Notes under the pieces: model-generated
The model's input: only the letters and a program-made list of their open reading frames with translations
Database searches by the model: none
Told to the model about the DNA's origin: nothing
Position numbers and translations under genes: made by a program
Shown here: in pieces, positions 45,325 through 53,892 of the stretch
How the letters are laid out: every line of letters begins with the position of its first letter
How positions within the stretch are numbered: position 1 is the first letter of the stretch
Assembly: GCF_000813425.1 (NCBI RefSeq)
Contig: NZ_JWIB01000013.1
Coordinates: 1 to 64,000, forward strand
DNA: 64,000 nucleotides
Reading direction: 5' to 3'
DNA from: Sporosarcina sp. ZBG7A
Lineage (GTDB): Bacteria; Bacillota; Bacilli; Bacillales_A; Planococcaceae

Positions 45325-45612
45325 GTGGGTACGATTGAACGATTTACTGCACAAAAGGAACAGGTTATAAAGGAAGAACCACATAGCTCTGCAGGAGCCA
45401 TGAAGCGTCATCAAACGTTTGCACGTGTACAGCAGGAGATCGATTACTTCGACCAAGGCGATTTACTTTCTAAAAAAGCGTTGCAAAAAGAACTGCAAGA
45501 GATTGCGGAATTGCAACGACAGGCTGACGAACTTGCACTGCAGATTCAAACACGCAAACAGAAGTTGCTCAAAGACACGTTCGGACCTGATGCGACTCAA
45601 CTATTCAAATAA
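45325..45612 (+). CDS. Uncharacterised coiled-coil protein under SAM riboswitch control
   Basis: 95 residues from GTG 45325, preceded by GAGGAGTG; the longer open frame runs back through the riboswitch and is not coding. The protein is soluble and helical. After a 30-residue N-terminus, residues about 35-80 form a heptad-rich Glu/Gln/Leu coiled coil (LQKELQEIAELQRQADELAL). The tail is KDTFGPDATQLFK. I recognise no family and no methionine-pathway enzyme motif. Its sole visible control is the S-box leader, so it should be made when S-adenosylmethionine is low. Confidence 0.75.
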   Translation: MGTIERFTAQKEQVIKEEPHSSAGAMKRHQTFARVQQEIDYFDQGDLLSKKALQKELQEIAELQRQADELALQIQTRKQKLLKDTFGPDATQLFK

Positions 45613-45615
45613 CGC

Positions 45616-45659
45616 AAAAACCCTCTTCCCCACGAAAACTCGTGAGAAAGAGGGTTTTA
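45616..45659. terminator. Bidirectional terminator
   Basis: AAAACCCTCTT / AAGAGGGTTTT arms enclose a second stem (CACGA/TCGTG), between convergent genes. Confidence 0.9.
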
Positions 45660-45671
45660 TTCATAACAAAA

Positions 45672-46553
45672 CTATTTTTTCTTTGTCAATTCTGCAGGCA
45701 CTTCTTCCCCGCCTCGATTGCGTAAAAACATGTAAAATGACGCGCCGAATATAATGAAATAGCCAATGAAGCTATAGACATCCGGAATTTGTCCAAGTAA
45801 CACAAATCCGAGGATTGCAGAGAACACGACCGTGAAATAGTTGAACACTGAAATCTCTTTTGCCGGTGCGTATTTGTACGCAAGTGTAATCCCGAATTGA
45901 CCAACTGTGGCGAACACTCCTGCTGCTAGTAAATACACGGTTTGTTGCAGCGACATGGGTTGATAGGTGAAAATCACGAACGGCAATAGCACAACGGTCG
46001 TGAATGTCGAGAAGTAAAACACGACGGTGTAAAACTGCTCACGCCCACCAAGTGCTCGTAATACGGTGTATGCACCACCTGCAAAGACTGCGGATAAAAC
46101 ACCAGCTGCATACGGAACAACATCGAGTGAAAACGATGGTTTGATGATGAACAACGTCCCGAGAAACGCGATTAAAATGCTATACAACTGAAATGGTTTT
46201 ACATGCTCTTTCAAAAATATCGCCGCAAACACAATCGTAAAGAATGGGCTCATTTTGTTCAGCATATCTGCATCTGCGAGTACAAGATGGTCAATCGCGT
46301 AGAAATATAACACAATGCCGATCGCACCGAGTGAAGACCGCAATAACAACAGACGTTGGTTTTCACGCTTGCCGAACAGTCTTTCTTTGTAATGAATAAC
46401 GAAGAAAAATGCAATGAACATTGATACGCCATTGCGGAAAATCGTTTTCTGCATCGTCGGGACATCCCCCGATAACTTCACGAATGCGGTCATAAGTGAA
46501 AATCCGAGTGCCGACGCTAATAGTAATAAAATTCCTTTGTTGCGATTTGTCAT
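45672..46553 (-). CDS. EamA/DMT-family transporter
   Basis: 293 residues with ten membrane helices in two EamA repeats (1-140 and 150-280). The first repeat ends with the SPFFTIVFAAIFLKEHV signature and the second with NYFTVVFSAILGFVLLGQ. Such drug/metabolite transporters usually export amino acids or metabolites. The gene is convergent with the SAM-riboswitch gene and separate from the sulfur operon. GGAGGCTC precedes the ATG. Substrate not readable. Confidence 0.85.
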   Translation of the reverse strand: MTNRNKGILLLLASALGFSLMTAFVKLSGDVPTMQKTIFRNGVSMFIAFFFVIHYKERLFGKRENQRLLLLRSSLGAIGIVLYFYAIDHLVLADADMLNKMSPFFTIVFAAIFLKEHVKPFQLYSILIAFLGTLFIIKPSFSLDVVPYAAGVLSAVFAGGAYTVLRALGGREQFYTVVFYFSTFTTVVLLPFVIFTYQPMSLQQTVYLLAAGVFATVGQFGITLAYKYAPAKEISVFNYFTVVFSAILGFVLLGQIPDVYSFIGYFIIFGASFYMFLRNRGGEEVPAELTKKK

Positions 46554-46615
46554 AAGAGCCTCCGGTTGAAAAACAATACAAGTCGTATCTTATCATACAC
46601 CGATGACCGAATCAG

Positions 46616-47392
46616 TTATAACAAATCGCTCCATATATTGATGGCAGTCGCTAAAATCAGCACCGCAAGAATCCATTTCAGCACGTTTGGATTCACTTTT
46701 TGTCCGAATTTCGCGCCGAGTGGTGCAGCAATGAGCGCCGCGACAATCAAGACAATCGCCGGTCCCCATAATACTTGCCCCGTTGCGATTTTACCTGTCG
46801 CAGAACCAATTGAGGAAATGAATGTGATTGCAAGAGAAGAGGCAATTGTTATTCGGGTCGGTATTGCGAGTACCGTTAACATGATTGGAACGAGCACAAA
46901 CGCTCCCCCCGCTCCAACAACTCCTGATGCTATTCCGACGACAAAAGCCAGTCCAGCCGCAAGCCACTTATTGAACGTCACTTCACTCGCTGGTCGCTCC
47001 TCAACCTTTTTCCTTGGAATGAATAACAGAACTGCCGCCACCACTGCAAGCACACCGTACACCATATTAACCGCTTGCTCAGATAGCAAACTCGAACCTA
47101 GCCCTCCGATGAAACTCCCAACTAGAACCGCTCCACCCATATAAAGGATGAGCGTCTTGTGCAGTAGTCCTGTTCCACGATATGCCCAAACTCCCGCAAT
47201 CGTAGCAAAGAAGATTTCTACTGCACTGATTCCACTCACTTCATGGGCAGTTAACGCGGTTAATCCGAATAACGGTGGGATGTATAGGAGCATCGGATAT
47301 TTGACGATGGCGCCGCCGATACCTGCCATTCCGGATAAAAACGAACCGACAAACCCGATTAGAAATAAAACGACAATGAAACTAACACTCAT
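46616..47392 (-). CDS. Sulfite/sulfonate exporter family protein (TauE/SafE, TSUP)
   Basis: 258 residues with about eight membrane helices. TSUP features are [21 protein letters not shown] and [16 protein letters not shown]. It is the last gene of the sulfur operon and probably exports sulfite or thiosulfate made by the upstream enzymes. AAGAAGG precedes the ATG. A terminator-like hairpin (47411-47443) separates it from tusA, so it may be expressed at a lower level by read-through. Confidence 0.85.
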   Translation of the reverse strand: MSVSFIVVLFLIGFVGSFLSGMAGIGGAIVKYPMLLYIPPLFGLTALTAHEVSGISAVEIFFATIAGVWAYRGTGLLHKTLILYMGGAVLVGSFIGGLGSSLLSEQAVNMVYGVLAVVAAVLLFIPRKKVEERPASEVTFNKWLAAGLAFVVGIASGVVGAGGAFVLVPIMLTVLAIPTRITIASSLAITFISSIGSATGKIATGQVLWGPAIVLIVAALIAAPLGAKFGQKVNPNVLKWILAVLILATAINIWSDLL

Positions 47393-47410
47393 CTCTAATA
47401 CCTTCTTTCA

Positions 47411-47443
47411 AGAAAAAGAAGGGGGCACACATATCCCCCTTCT
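47411..47443 (-). terminator. Terminator-like hairpin between tusA and the TSUP gene
   Basis: AGAAGGGGG / CCCCCTTCT stem with an 8-base loop, then TTTTTCTTG on the minus strand. It would end most transcripts of the sulfur operon before the exporter gene. Confidence 0.8.
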
Positions 47444-47453
47444 CTTTTCAAAC

Positions 47454-47681
47454 TTATCCTTTTTTAATGAAGAATGTATAGACATTGTCTGACTCTGTTT
47501 GCTCCAGCAATTCATGTCCACCTGACTTTGTCCAAGCGGTCAAATCAGCTTTCGCACCTTTGTCTGTCGTCTTCACTTCAAGGATTTCTCCTGAGTTGAC
47601 TTCTTTCATCGCATTGCGTGTTTTTACAATTGGCATCGGGCAAGATAGCCCCGTTGCGTCTAAAAAGTGATCTGCTTTCAT
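47454..47681 (-). CDS. TusA-family sulfurtransferase
   Basis: 75 residues, one TusA domain. The persulfide-carrying Cys14 is in the CPMP motif (GLSCPMPIVKTRNAM). It passes sulfane sulfur between proteins, here probably between the DsrE-like and rhodanese proteins of this operon. AGGAGG precedes the ATG. The N-terminal domain of the protein at 49255-49818 is a paralogue. Confidence 0.9.
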   Translation of the reverse strand: MKADHFLDATGLSCPMPIVKTRNAMKEVNSGEILEVKTTDKGAKADLTAWTKSGGHELLEQTESDNVYTFFIKKG

Positions 47682-47699
47682 TATAAAATTCCTCCTTAG

Positions 47700-48821
47700 T
47701 TATCGAACGGCACAACGATTCGGTCCAATTTCCATCTCTCGCTGTGTTTCAGCGTCTGGAGTGAGCACTCCCATATTGGTTTTTCGGATTTCCTGATAGG
47801 CATTTGGCTGTGGGGGCAAGTTTTCAGTTACAAGAACACGGAATTCGTTTTCATCCTCAACTTGCAAGCCGTGGTTTTCTGAAAATAATGTACTTAGTTG
47901 CTTAGCAACGCTGCCGTCTGCATTCACTTCTTTCATCTCCATGAAGTGCGCTGGTAGCACGATGAGGTCCTCAGATAACTGTTCATAGCGACTGTAGAGT
48001 GTTGTTCGTAAATCTCCTACCCAATCATCCGCCATCCCTGCAAGATCAGGGCGTCCGATCGAATCGATGAACAAAATATCCCCAGTGAGTAAGTAAGCCT
48101 TATCCACGACAAACGACGTCGATCCGCTCGTATGACCAGGTGAGAATACCGCTTCTACTGAAGTTTTGCCTACAGTGACGCGAAGCCCATCTGCTAGTTT
48201 GTGATAGTCAAAGACGACTTCCTCCGCATCCTGACTCGGCAAGTAATAGGTCGCACCTGTTACTTCGGCAATGACACGTCCACCAGAAATGTGATCCGCG
48301 TGCAAATGCGTGTCGAATACGTGCTCAATCGTTGCGCCCTTTTCTTTCGCGAAGTCGAGGAACACATCCGTCATGCGTGTTGCGTCGATGACTGCCGCTT
48401 TACCCGCGTCAATCACCATATAAGAGAGACACCCTTTGCCTAGACGGACAAATTGATAGAGTTCTCCACCACTTTTCAACGTGCCCAATTTCACAGGCTC
48501 CAAGTATTCACTCCAAGCTTTCATGCCGCCTTCGAGATATGCAACGTCCATCCCCTCATCAGAGAGCATTTCCGCTATCATTTGTGAGGATCCTTCTTTA
48601 GCACAGACGACCAGAATATCACGGTCCGCTGGTAATTCTCCTTTGATTTTATCGACACCATCCAATAAATCGAAGTATGGAATATTCAAGTACTCAATAG
48701 ATTCCCCTTCAATTTTCCAATCTGTAAACGCATCTTCATTACGCACATCTAGGATGAAGAGAGGCTTTTTGTCGATACTGTATCGTGCAACTTCTACTGG
48801 TTTCATAATACGAACTGCCAT
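47700..48821 (-). CDS. Rhodanese-MBL fusion (persulfide dioxygenase-like)
   Basis: 373 residues. Residues 1-110 form a rhodanese domain with Cys73 (VVCAKEGSS). Residues about 120-330 form a metallo-beta-lactamase domain with the metal motif THLHADH (171-177) and SPGHTSGS, as in ETHE1/CstB-type persulfide dioxygenases. In CstB the rhodanese is C-terminal; here one is N-terminal, so the domain order differs. It should oxidise persulfides to sulfite or thiosulfate with oxygen. AAAGGGG precedes the ATG. It lies between the DsrE-like and TusA genes. Confidence 0.85.
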   Translation of the reverse strand: MAVRIMKPVEVARYSIDKKPLFILDVRNEDAFTDWKIEGESIEYLNIPYFDLLDGVDKIKGELPADRDILVVCAKEGSSQMIAEMLSDEGMDVAYLEGGMKAWSEYLEPVKLGTLKSGGELYQFVRLGKGCLSYMVIDAGKAAVIDATRMTDVFLDFAKEKGATIEHVFDTHLHADHISGGRVIAEVTGATYYLPSQDAEEVVFDYHKLADGLRVTVGKTSVEAVFSPGHTSGSTSFVVDKAYLLTGDILFIDSIGRPDLAGMADDWVGDLRTTLYSRYEQLSEDLIVLPAHFMEMKEVNADGSVAKQLSTLFSENHGLQVEDENEFRVLVTENLPPQPNAYQEIRKTNMGVLTPDAETQREMEIGPNRCAVR

Positions 48822-48854
48822 GATTGCTACCCCTTTCTATGATTAATTCACTAG

Positions 48855-49250
48855 TTAAAACGTTAGTGTCACGTCTGCTTCTTTCGCAAACTCCAGGAAT
48901 GTTACTGCGCCGCCAACTTCGATACCGTCTACAAATGCGTCAACTTCCAATCCCATAACGTCCATTGTCATTTGGCACGCAATGAATTTCACACCAAGCT
49001 CTTGCGACATCGCAATCAGTTCTGGAATGGCTGGTACATTTGCATTTTTAAATCCTTCTGCAAAATGCTCTTTCCCTTCAGGTAGTGGAAGGTTGGCTGA
49101 TGCTTGTTTGTGGATCAAGTTCAACCCTTCAAACGTGAAGAAGATTGTTACCTCGTGTTCGCTTGCAGCCGCTGCAGTAGCGATATTGAATACTTTGTAT
49201 GCGTCAAAAAGTTCTCCATTTGCTGCGATAATTGCTGTACGTGTAGTCAT
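48855..49250 (-). CDS. DsrE/DsrF/DrsH-like family protein
   Basis: 131 residues of the DsrE-like fold, with Cys92 in the conserved KFIACQMTMDVMGL segment. Family members relay sulfane sulfur together with TusA. AAGGGGAAC precedes the ATG, and the gene starts 4 bases after the TusA-rhodanese stop, so the two are coupled. Membrane association is possible since residues 95-131 are hydrophobic. Confidence 0.85.
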   Translation of the reverse strand: MTTRTAIIAANGELFDAYKVFNIATAAAASEHEVTIFFTFEGLNLIHKQASANLPLPEGKEHFAEGFKNANVPAIPELIAMSQELGVKFIACQMTMDVMGLEVDAFVDGIEVGGAVTFLEFAKEADVTLTF

Positions 49251-49254
49251 GATT

Positions 49255-49818
49255 TCAGTTCCCCTTTTTTGTTTGTTTTGTCCACTCGGTCATGCCAGGC
49301 ACGACGTTGTATAGGTTTTTGAATCCGTTTTCTGCTAGTTGTATTCCTGCGATTCCACTTCTTCTGCCTGTTTGACAGATGAGGTATATGTCTTCGCTTT
49401 TGTTCAATTCATGCATTCGTGATTCGATTTCACTTAATGGAATATGAAGTGCATCTGGAATATGCTCTTCTTGGTATTCCTGCTCTTCCCGCACATCAAC
49501 GATTGTGAGTGATCTGTCTTCTTCCACTTTTCTCACAAAAGACTCCAAATCCATTACAGGAATTTCTTCTTTCACTTCAATCAGAGCACTATCTTTTTTC
49601 AAGAAGTGATGCAGCACATTTCCTTCTATTTCAGTTCCTAGATAGGCATGACCTGAACTCGTGGCCCACGCTTTTATATCAGCTGTAGAACCTTTGTCAG
49701 TCGCTAATACTTCCAGTACGTCCCCCGGTGACAAACCCTGGATTGCTTTTCGCGTGCGCACGATTGGCATCGGGCATGCAAGCCCTTTTGCATCTAGGGT
49801 ATGAGCAGTTTCAATCAT
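49255..49818 (-). CDS. TusA-rhodanese fusion protein
   Basis: 187 residues. A TusA domain (1-75) carries Cys15 (CPMPIVRTRKAI), and a rhodanese domain (85-185) carries Cys148 (LICQTGRRSG). This two-domain layout is that of CstA, the multidomain sulfurtransferase of the staphylococcal cst operon, without its third domain. It would take sulfane sulfur from persulfides and pass it on. GGAGGCG precedes the ATG. It should not be confused with the unrelated carbon starvation CstA at 5835-7274. Confidence 0.88.
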   Translation of the reverse strand: MIETAHTLDAKGLACPMPIVRTRKAIQGLSPGDVLEVLATDKGSTADIKAWATSSGHAYLGTEIEGNVLHHFLKKDSALIEVKEEIPVMDLESFVRKVEEDRSLTIVDVREEQEYQEEHIPDALHIPLSEIESRMHELNKSEDIYLICQTGRRSGIAGIQLAENGFKNLYNVVPGMTEWTKQTKKGN

Positions 49819-49856
49819 ACGATCGCCTCCTTTTTCATCTGTAAATGCAAATGTAT

Positions 49857-50153
49857 TTATTCAGTAGAACCGTCCCAAGCCATCATTCCACCTATCATGT
49901 TCGTTGCTTGGTAACCGTGATCTTCAAGAAGTTGCACGGCGCGACCACTGCGTCCACCTGAGCGACATACCATAATGTAGTTTGTTGCTTTATCCAAGTC
50001 TTGTAGTTTGAATTCAAGAAGACCAAGCGGAATGTGTGTAATTCCAGGAATCCTGCCACTTTCAACTTCATCGGTTTCTCGCACATCAATCAAATGAATA
50101 GGTTGCTTATCAGCTAGTAGCTGTTGTACTTCTTGTGGTGTTATTTCTTTCAT
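49857..50153 (-). CDS. Single-domain rhodanese
   Basis: 98 residues from ATG 50153; the frame opens seven codons earlier at a TTG inside the operator region. Active-site Cys63 is in MVCRSGGRSG, and the GGMMAW ending is typical. It is the first gene of the sulfur operon, directly after the CstR/CsoR-like operator. It transfers sulfane sulfur to thiol acceptors. The ribosome site is weak (CGGAAG), which makes the exact start less certain. Confidence 0.85.
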   Translation of the reverse strand: MKEITPQEVQQLLADKQPIHLIDVRETDEVESGRIPGITHIPLGLLEFKLQDLDKATNYIMVCRSGGRSGRAVQLLEDHGYQATNMIGGMMAWDGSTE

Positions 50154-50173
50154 TGCTATCTTCCGCCCTTCCA

Positions 50174-50203
50174 ATTACCCGTAGGGGTATAATTATGGTC
50201 AAA
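50174..50203 (-). promoter_or_regulatory. Sulfur operon promoter with CstR/CsoR-like operator
   Basis: TTACCCGTAGGGGTAT at 50175-50190 is a G-tract palindrome of the kind bound by CsoR-family repressors, including the persulfide sensor CstR (ATACCC-GGGTAT). It lies between a -35 TTGACC (50198-50203) and a -10 GGTAAT (50174-50179). A second half-similar site (TATACCCTACACCGTATA) and a TACACAGTGTA palindrome follow upstream. No CsoR-family gene is in the window. Confidence 0.65.
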
Positions 50204-50322
50204 AAATATACGCGGGATTATATACCCTACACCGTATATTACACAGTGTATCTTTGATTGTCAAAGAACGTGTTTTGCCTGTTTGGGAAATTAGATGCCC
50301 TTCATGCTCTTGGGAGGGCAAG

Positions 50323-50602
50323 TTTATGATCACTTTCCGTGATTTATGAGCGGAATCTCAGCTTTATGATCACTTTCCATGATTTATGAGCAGAATTTCT
50401 ACTTTATGATCACTTCCCATGATTTATGAGCAGAAACTCAACTTTATGAGCACTTTCCATGTTTTATGAGCGAAATCTCAGCTTTATGAGCACTTTCCGT
50501 GATTTATGAGCGGATTCTCAACTTTATGAGCACTTTCCGTGGTTTATGAGCGGGATCTCAACTTTATGAGCACTTTTCAAGATATATGAGCAATCTACAA
50601 CT
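50323..50602. repeat. 20-bp-periodic array, 14 units in a 40-bp dimeric pattern
   Basis: Fourteen contiguous 20-base units, all beginning TTTATGA(G/T)C (the last TATATGAGC), run from 50323 to 50602 without a single length change. Odd units read TTTATGAKCACTTTCCRTGA and even units TTTATGAGCRGRAWCTCARC, so the real repeat is a 40-bp dimer copied seven times. It fills the gap between the DUF302 and rhodanese genes. It is non-coding, with no spacers and no terminal inverted repeats. Confidence 0.9.
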
Positions 50603-50651
50603 TTCACAAACACTCATGCAGGTTGACTAGCTCCTTCTCCCTCTAACACAG

Positions 50652-50682
50652 CAAAAAACGCCTCCATCTAAGGAGGCGTTTA
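50652..50682 (-). terminator. Intrinsic terminator of the DUF302 gene
   Basis: AAACGCCTCC / GGAGGCGTTT stem followed by TTTTTTGC on the minus strand. Confidence 0.9.
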
Positions 50683-50696
50683 GGATGCTACGGGCA

Positions 50697-51083
50697 TTAT
50701 TCAGCGGCTTGATTGATGCACGTGATCAGTTGTTGCTCAACTTCTTTTGCAGTGGTAAGTATACGTTCGTCACCAAAGCCTTCCATCAGTTTCGTAGGCA
50801 AAGGCATGGCAATCTTAACAGCTTCATCTTCTTCAAACACGACAATCTTACATGGTAAGAAGGCTCCTGCTAGCAAATTCTCATTCAATACATTTGCTGC
50901 GATAGAAGGTTTGCACACTTCAAGAACTGTATACGGCGCTGGCGGCTGAACCCCTTTCTCCTCCAGTTTCGCACTCAAGTCAAAGTTCCAAAGCACCCCA
51001 AATTTTGCTTCTTGCAAGGACGCTTCAATCGCTTGTATCGCTTCGTTTCGTGTTTTAGTAGTTTCTTTAACATATGTGCTCAT
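50697..51083 (-). CDS. DUF302 family protein
   Basis: 128 residues, one DUF302 domain (FGVLWNFDLSAKLEEKGV, YTVLEVCKPSIAANVL, LPCKIVVFEEDEAVKIAMPLP). The family is soluble, dimeric and of unknown function. Two conserved Cys are seen (EVCKP and LPCK). Such genes often lie near sulfur or redox loci, and the sulfur operon begins about 550 bases away, but a 20-bp-periodic array and a terminator separate them. GGAGGAAG precedes the ATG. Confidence 0.8.
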   Translation of the reverse strand: MSTYVKETTKTRNEAIQAIEASLQEAKFGVLWNFDLSAKLEEKGVQPPAPYTVLEVCKPSIAANVLNENLLAGAFLPCKIVVFEEDEAVKIAMPLPTKLMEGFGDERILTTAKEVEQQLITCINQAAE

Positions 51084-51145
51084 AGTTACTTCCTCCTCTA
51101 CTTAAAGCCTGTCCTTAATTTCCCCTAAAAGACTAGCTAGTAAAC

Positions 51146-52786
51146 TTACCCCTTCGCGTCTGCTAGCCTTGCTTCGAGTTCTTCACTGTACTGGTTTGTT
51201 TGTTCACTTGACCAATCAAGAACTTCCTTCATATAAGAAATGACATCCTTTTTCCATTTCTCGACCCAGTGAATATCAAAGAATATGGCACCTGTTCTGC
51301 GCATGAAGTAATCTACTGGTGTTATCGCCATTTCATACTCAATTGCATAGAGCAATGTCAGTTGGATAGCGAGTGGAAGTTGACTAGATGGATTTACACG
51401 ACTCACGAGTTGTGCGACTTGGTTTGTATTTGTACCATACATGGATGCGATATTGAGGCCATCCTGGAAAGATAAACCGAGTTTCGTCAGTTCTTTGGCA
51501 CGATCTTCCACATATGCTCGGTAGTCTCTGGATCTATTGAACTCGCCGCCTGATAGACGCAAATTTTTCGTCACGCAAGGACCTACTTTGACGCCTTGAA
51601 CCTTCAATTTCTTGCTTATAATATCGGTGATTTCTTCCGCCATTTTCCTATATCCAGTCAACTTGCCACCCGCGATGGTTAACAAGCCTGTGGATGATTC
51701 CCACACTTCGTCTTTCCGGGAAATTTCTGATGTTCCTTTTCCTTCTTCTTGGATGAGCGGACGCACGCCTGCCCATGTAGACTCGACATCATTCATTCCG
51801 ACAAACGCCTTCGGAAACATTGTAGTGATTGCGCGTAATAAGTATTCTTTATCTTCATTAGTCATTTTAGGGTTTTTCAGATCAGCTTCATAGACTGTGT
51901 CTGTAGTGCCGACATACGTTTTCCCATTGCGCGGAATTGCAAAGATCATTCGACCGTCTGGCGTGTCAAAGTAAATGGGCTGATGGAGTGGCAATACGGA
52001 ACGATCGAATACTAAATGGACGCCTTTCGTCAACAGCAATTTGTTCCCTTCCACTTTTTCGTCAAGATCCATCACTTGTTCCACCCACGGTCCTCCCGCA
52101 TTCACGACAATTGTGCCGTGCGCATTGGACGATTCGTCCGTGAGCTGATCGACCAACTTGACGCCATTCACTTTCCCTTGTTTATCATACAAAAACCCAG
52201 TAACTTTTGTGTAATTAATCAAATCTGCCCCTTGCTCATAGGCTTTTTTTGCGACCTCTATCGTTAATCGGGCATCATCTGTCCGATATTCCACATATTC
52301 GCCACCACCAATTAATCCTTCCTCATTCAGCAGTGGTTCATGTGTGAGCACTTCTTCTTTCGTTAGCATTTTTCTGCGTTCAGACTTTTTCACGCCTGCT
52401 AGAAAATCGTACACTTGAAGACCAAATGACGTCGATCGTTTGCCGAACGTTCCGCTTTTATAAAAAGGTAGTAGCATCCATTCCGGATGGGTCACGTGAG
52501 GTGCATTTTCATAGACAATTGCACGCTCTTTCCCAACATCCGCAACCAGCTTCACTTCCAATTGTTTTAAGTAGCGAAGGCCGCCATGAACCAATTTCGT
52601 TGACCGGCTTGAAGTTCCCGCCGCAAAGTCTTGCATTTCTATAAGTAGCGTTTTTAGCCCACGCGATGCGGCATCCAACGCAATTCCGGTTCCAGTAATA
52701 CCGCCGCCAACGACGATGACATCGTAATGCGCGTTCGTAAGTTGTTGTAAAATATGAGTTCGATTCGTGTGCGAAAATGGCTTCAT
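51146..52786 (-). CDS. glpD: Aerobic glycerol-3-phosphate dehydrogenase
   Basis: 546 residues from ATG 52786, preceded by AAAGGAG at a long spacing; an in-frame TTG two codons earlier is possible. The FAD-binding motif is DVIVVGGGITGTGIALDAASRG, followed by the GlpD signature AGTSSRSTKLVHGGLRYL. The DAO domain ends near 400 and a C-terminal cap domain follows. It oxidises glycerol 3-phosphate to dihydroxyacetone phosphate at the membrane, passing electrons to quinone. It completes the glycerol route with GlpK at 14282-15775. Confidence 0.95.
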   Translation of the reverse strand: MKPFSHTNRTHILQQLTNAHYDVIVVGGGITGTGIALDAASRGLKTLLIEMQDFAAGTSSRSTKLVHGGLRYLKQLEVKLVADVGKERAIVYENAPHVTHPEWMLLPFYKSGTFGKRSTSFGLQVYDFLAGVKKSERRKMLTKEEVLTHEPLLNEEGLIGGGEYVEYRTDDARLTIEVAKKAYEQGADLINYTKVTGFLYDKQGKVNGVKLVDQLTDESSNAHGTIVVNAGGPWVEQVMDLDEKVEGNKLLLTKGVHLVFDRSVLPLHQPIYFDTPDGRMIFAIPRNGKTYVGTTDTVYEADLKNPKMTNEDKEYLLRAITTMFPKAFVGMNDVESTWAGVRPLIQEEGKGTSEISRKDEVWESSTGLLTIAGGKLTGYRKMAEEITDIISKKLKVQGVKVGPCVTKNLRLSGGEFNRSRDYRAYVEDRAKELTKLGLSFQDGLNIASMYGTNTNQVAQLVSRVNPSSQLPLAIQLTLLYAIEYEMAITPVDYFMRRTGAIFFDIHWVEKWKKDVISYMKEVLDWSSEQTNQYSEELEARLADAKG

Positions 52787-52870
52787 GAGCAAATCGTCTC
52801 CTTTTTCTAGACCGTATTAATAGATTCTCTCCTTACTGTACGCGTTCCGTTGTGCAAAGTCCTGCATTTA

Positions 52871-53569
52871 CTAGGTCATGACTTCAACTGTGTGAACGAA
52901 TTCAATTTGTTTAATTAAATTATAGATTTCTGGAAGGGTCCTTTTGGCAGACACTCTTGCTTTGATCTCCAACAAATGCATATCTTCCTCATCAAGATCT
53001 TTAATACGGGATTGAAAGATTTTAAATCGTTGACGTTGTAATTCCAGCATCACCGTTTCGATACTCGACTGTTCGTTCACTTTGATTCGGAATGTAAGTT
53101 CCTGGTAACGCAACCGTTTTGGTCCGTATTTAATAATAATGTATGGGATCAGTTCGACACTCAGGATGAGTAATAACACGCCGAAAATGGCTTCCATGTA
53201 AAAACCTGCACCTACTGCAATCCCAATTCCAGCCGCTCCCCAAATCATAGCAGCTGTTGTTAGCCCAGAGATTCTCTCATTCCCACGGCGTAAAATTACA
53301 CCAGCACCCAAGAAACCGATACCCGATACAATTTGTGCAGCTAAACGGAGAGGATCCATCTGAATTTTGACTCCGCTCATACTATCCGGAAACGTGTACG
53401 CCGATTCAATGGAAACAATCGTCAACAAGCAACTTACGATGCTAATAACAAGACTCGTTTTTAATCCTAGCGGTTTACTTTTCAGTTCCCGTTCCAATCC
53501 AATTATTAACCCAAGTACTGCAGATATGCTCAACTTCATGATCATTTCTGCTTCCATCCAAAAGTCCAT
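52871..53569 (-). CDS. MgtC/SapB family membrane protein
   Basis: 232 residues from ATG 53569 (AGGAGG eight bases upstream; a GTG three codons earlier overlaps that site). Four to five membrane helices in residues 5-140 carry the MgtC signature (GLIIGLERELKSKPLGLKTS, GIGFLGAGVILRRG, GLTTAAMIWGAAGIG). A C-terminal ACT-like soluble domain covers 150-232. MgtC-type proteins are linked to growth at low magnesium and to control of ATP synthase in Salmonella; in Bacillales the role is less clear. Confidence 0.85.
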   Translation of the reverse strand: MDFWMEAEMIMKLSISAVLGLIIGLERELKSKPLGLKTSLVISIVSCLLTIVSIESAYTFPDSMSGVKIQMDPLRLAAQIVSGIGFLGAGVILRRGNERISGLTTAAMIWGAAGIGIAVGAGFYMEAIFGVLLLILSVELIPYIIIKYGPKRLRYQELTFRIKVNEQSSIETVMLELQRQRFKIFQSRIKDLDEEDMHLLEIKARVSAKRTLPEIYNLIKQIEFVHTVEVMT

Positions 53570-53702
53570 TTGCCCCACCTCCTGAACCGATTGTTTCTAT
53601 AAGTGTATTTTCAGTGTACTCGAAGAATGCCACAACATGCTAGAAAGTGAATACAGATGTGTAGTTTCGTAGGCGATCTATCTCGCTGCAAGGCTCCTTC
53701 CA

Positions 53703-53871
53703 GGTTCTCCGACAGTTGTGGGTCATTGTCCGACACCCCCCTGCTTTCTCCGACACTTGGGTGAAGTTCCCGATCACCTCTGGCCATTTCTCCGACACCT
53801 AGCTCAGTTTCTCGATAACCAGACACAATTCAAACGCCCAAAGGGATTTATTGGTAGCGCTCCGCTTGTTT
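53703..53871 (-). repeat. 21-bp-periodic element upstream of the MgtC gene
   Basis: On the minus strand the head (AAACAAGCGGAGCGCTACCA, then TTTGAATTGTGTCTGG) is followed by six units. On the plus strand units start at 53703, 53724, 53745, 53766, 53787 and 53808, exactly 21 apart, for example TTTCTCCGACACTT. It reads toward the MgtC gene. Confidence 0.8.
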
Positions 53872-53892
53872 AAAGATGACCTATCTCCGCAT

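Noticed and set aside
50323..50602. Regular array resembling a CRISPR
   Set aside because: The repeating unit is 20 bases with no separate unique spacers, the motif is only partly conserved, and no cas genes are present.
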